From the NCBI GenBank assembly GCA_002388005.1, contig DGLO01000069.1, positions 1,730-9,171 of the forward strand: a stretch of DNA of 7,442 bases, written 5' to 3'. The translations under genes were made by a program, and so were the position numbers. The notes beneath the pieces are model-generated. The model saw only the letters and a list, made by a program, of their open reading frames with translations. It had not been told where the DNA came from and did not search any database. The stretch is from Candidatus Neomicrothrix sp. UBA4542 (GTDB taxonomy: Bacteria > Actinomycetota > Acidimicrobiia > Acidimicrobiales > Poriferisodalaceae). This document shows, piece by piece, positions 6,587-7,442 of the stretch (its first letter is position 1; every line of letters begins with the position of its first letter).

Positions 6587-7399
6587 GTGGAAAATGATCT
6601 ACATATCGGCACGATTCGGGTGTCAGGCATCGAAGTGGAGGTCGCGGGCGCTTCCGGCGACCTCTATTTTCAGCAATGCCTCAACCAAGGTGATCTGTTG
6701 GAACCGTCTGTTCGGATAGCCGATCTTGTGCTTCGGGATGACCCAGTCATCCTCGACATTGGAGCGTCCATCGGTGGGGTCACCGCTGCACTTGCCAAAA
6801 GATTCCCTGCCGGACAGGTAGTCGCCTTCGAGGCTGCGCCATCAGTCCATCGGTCGTTACGAGAAACGGTTCGTCGGGCGACCGGAGCCCCGATCACTGT
6901 TGTGGAAAAAGCGGTGGGGGCTGAGCCAGGAATGCTCCGGTTTCATGAAGATGGAAACGGGAGTGGTTGGGGGTTCTTGAGTGAGGAACTAGGGGTGGTC
7001 TCGGTTCCGGTAGTGACGGTTGACGACATAGTCGCAGAGTTGCGTCTTGATCGTGTCGACTTCATAAAGATCGATGTTGAGGGTGGCGAGTTAGGGGTGC
7101 TTCGCGGTGCCGAGGGCACTCTGTTGCGGGACCAGCCGTTGTTGTTGTTTGAAGTGAACGTGTTTTGTCTCTGGCGTTACGGGCGCACGTTGCCTCAGGA
7201 CCTGTTCTCCTGGGTGCGGGAACGTTACGCCCATACTGCTGCTATTGATCATGAGGGGACGGTCACCGCGATTGATGGTGACGCGACGGTCAATCATGTG
7301 TTGCATTTGTTGGGTGCGGGTCCTGGGGTTATCGATGTTGTCGCAAGTAACGATCCGATCGATGTGACAACTGACCACTTCAAGATGGGTGAGATGTAG
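6587..7399 (+). CDS. FkbM family SAM-dependent methyltransferase
   Basis: A 270-residue cytoplasmic class I methyltransferase of the FkbM (Methyltransf_21) family. Visible motifs are the SAM-binding loop VILDIGASIGG (54-64), the acidic end of strand 2 in VVAFEAAP (78-85, Glu82), TVDDIVAEL (144-152), and the family hallmark FIKIDVEGGELGVLRGA (159-175) before LLLFEVN (185-191). Family members O-methylate sugars, polyketides such as FK506 (FkbM itself) or glycolipid headgroups. The first in-frame ATG of the open frame is at 6389, deep inside the divergent transporter gene; the encoded extension there is antisense to that gene and lacks domain character. I place the start at GTG 6587 (MENDLHIGT...). 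It has no Shine-Dalgarno, so leaderless translation is likely; a TTG at 6569 or a GTG near 6620 are alternatives. No glycosyltransferase or polyketide gene is adjacent, so the acceptor is unknown. Its stop is one base from that of a convergent gene. Confidence 0.88.
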   Translation: MENDLHIGTIRVSGIEVEVAGASGDLYFQQCLNQGDLLEPSVRIADLVLRDDPVILDIGASIGGVTAALAKRFPAGQVVAFEAAPSVHRSLRETVRRATGAPITVVEKAVGAEPGMLRFHEDGNGSGWGFLSEELGVVSVPVVTVDDIVAELRLDRVDFIKIDVEGGELGVLRGAEGTLLRDQPLLLFEVNVFCLWRYGRTLPQDLFSWVRERYAHTAAIDHEGTVTAIDGDATVNHVLHLLGAGPGVIDVVASNDPIDVTTDHFKMGEM

Positions 7400-7400
7400 C

Positions 7401-7442
7401 TCAGTCGTGGTTTGAGAAAATATCGGCTGATTCGCGGATGGC
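7401..7442 (-). CDS. C-terminal end of a convergent gene, partial
   Basis: Reading the minus strand from the window edge gives 13 sense codons (AIRESADIFSNHD) and then TGA at 7403-7401. The composition is protein-like and the position, tail to tail with the methyltransferase with one base between the stops, fits the tight packing seen elsewhere in the window. The stretch is far too short to name a family, and a chance open frame cannot be excluded. The rest of the gene lies beyond the right edge. Confidence 0.35.
   Translation of the reverse strand, partial: AIRESADIFSNHD

Noticed and set aside
6526..6630. Upstream extension of the transporter frame (35 more residues).
   Set aside because: It is polar and not family-like, overlaps the divergent methyltransferase start, and the strong GGGAGG at 6531-6536 serves the ATG at 6525.
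7390..7442. GATGTAGCTCAGTCG resembles the 5' part of a tRNA (acceptor end, T8 and D-arm).
   Set aside because: The D-stem does not close properly (GAGA instead of GAGC), no anticodon stem follows, no T-loop GTTCRA appears by the expected position, and the TAG is the in-frame stop of the methyltransferase.

Overview
The window is a compact, gene-dense stretch of bacterial chromosome. It holds five complete protein genes and the last 13 codons of a sixth. Base composition is mid-range to moderately G+C rich by eye, and all genes look alike in codon use. No tRNA, rRNA, CRISPR, transposase or other mobile element is visible. The gene families (fused hydantoinase/oxoprolinase, luciferase-like flavin oxidoreductase, alpha/beta hydrolase, FkbM methyltransferase) and a probable leaderless GTG start would suit a free-living actinobacterium, perhaps of the Acidimicrobiia type. 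That placement is inference from style only; no phylogenetic marker is present.

Layout from left to right. Bases 20-3622 (minus) encode one 1200-residue protein that fuses the HyuA and HyuB halves of the ATP-dependent hydantoinase/5-oxoprolinase family. A divergent intergenic region of about 150 bp follows, with a short palindrome that could be an operator. On the plus strand an alpha/beta hydrolase (3777-4544) is followed after one base by a luciferase-like flavin oxidoreductase (4546-5691), clearly a two-gene operon. Six bases later comes the 3' end of a convergent EamA/DMT-type transporter (5698-6525, minus). Its true start is fixed by a strong Shine-Dalgarno sequence, not by the longest open frame. 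Diverging from the transporter across about 61 bp is an FkbM-type SAM methyltransferase (6587-7399, plus). One base after its stop is the stop codon of a gene running in from the right edge (7401-7442, minus).

How the genes may work together: the divergent arrangement of HyuAB against the hydrolase/flavin oxidoreductase pair suggests a small catabolic island. In it a carbon-nitrogen or carbonyl compound could be oxygenated by the flavoenzyme, hydrolysed by the alpha/beta hydrolase, and a lactam or imide ring opened by HyuAB at the expense of ATP. No substrate can be assigned from the sequence. The transporter and FkbM methyltransferase are separate transcription units and need not belong to the same process. 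I see nothing that clearly amounts to a new biological system; the module is the most interesting lead.
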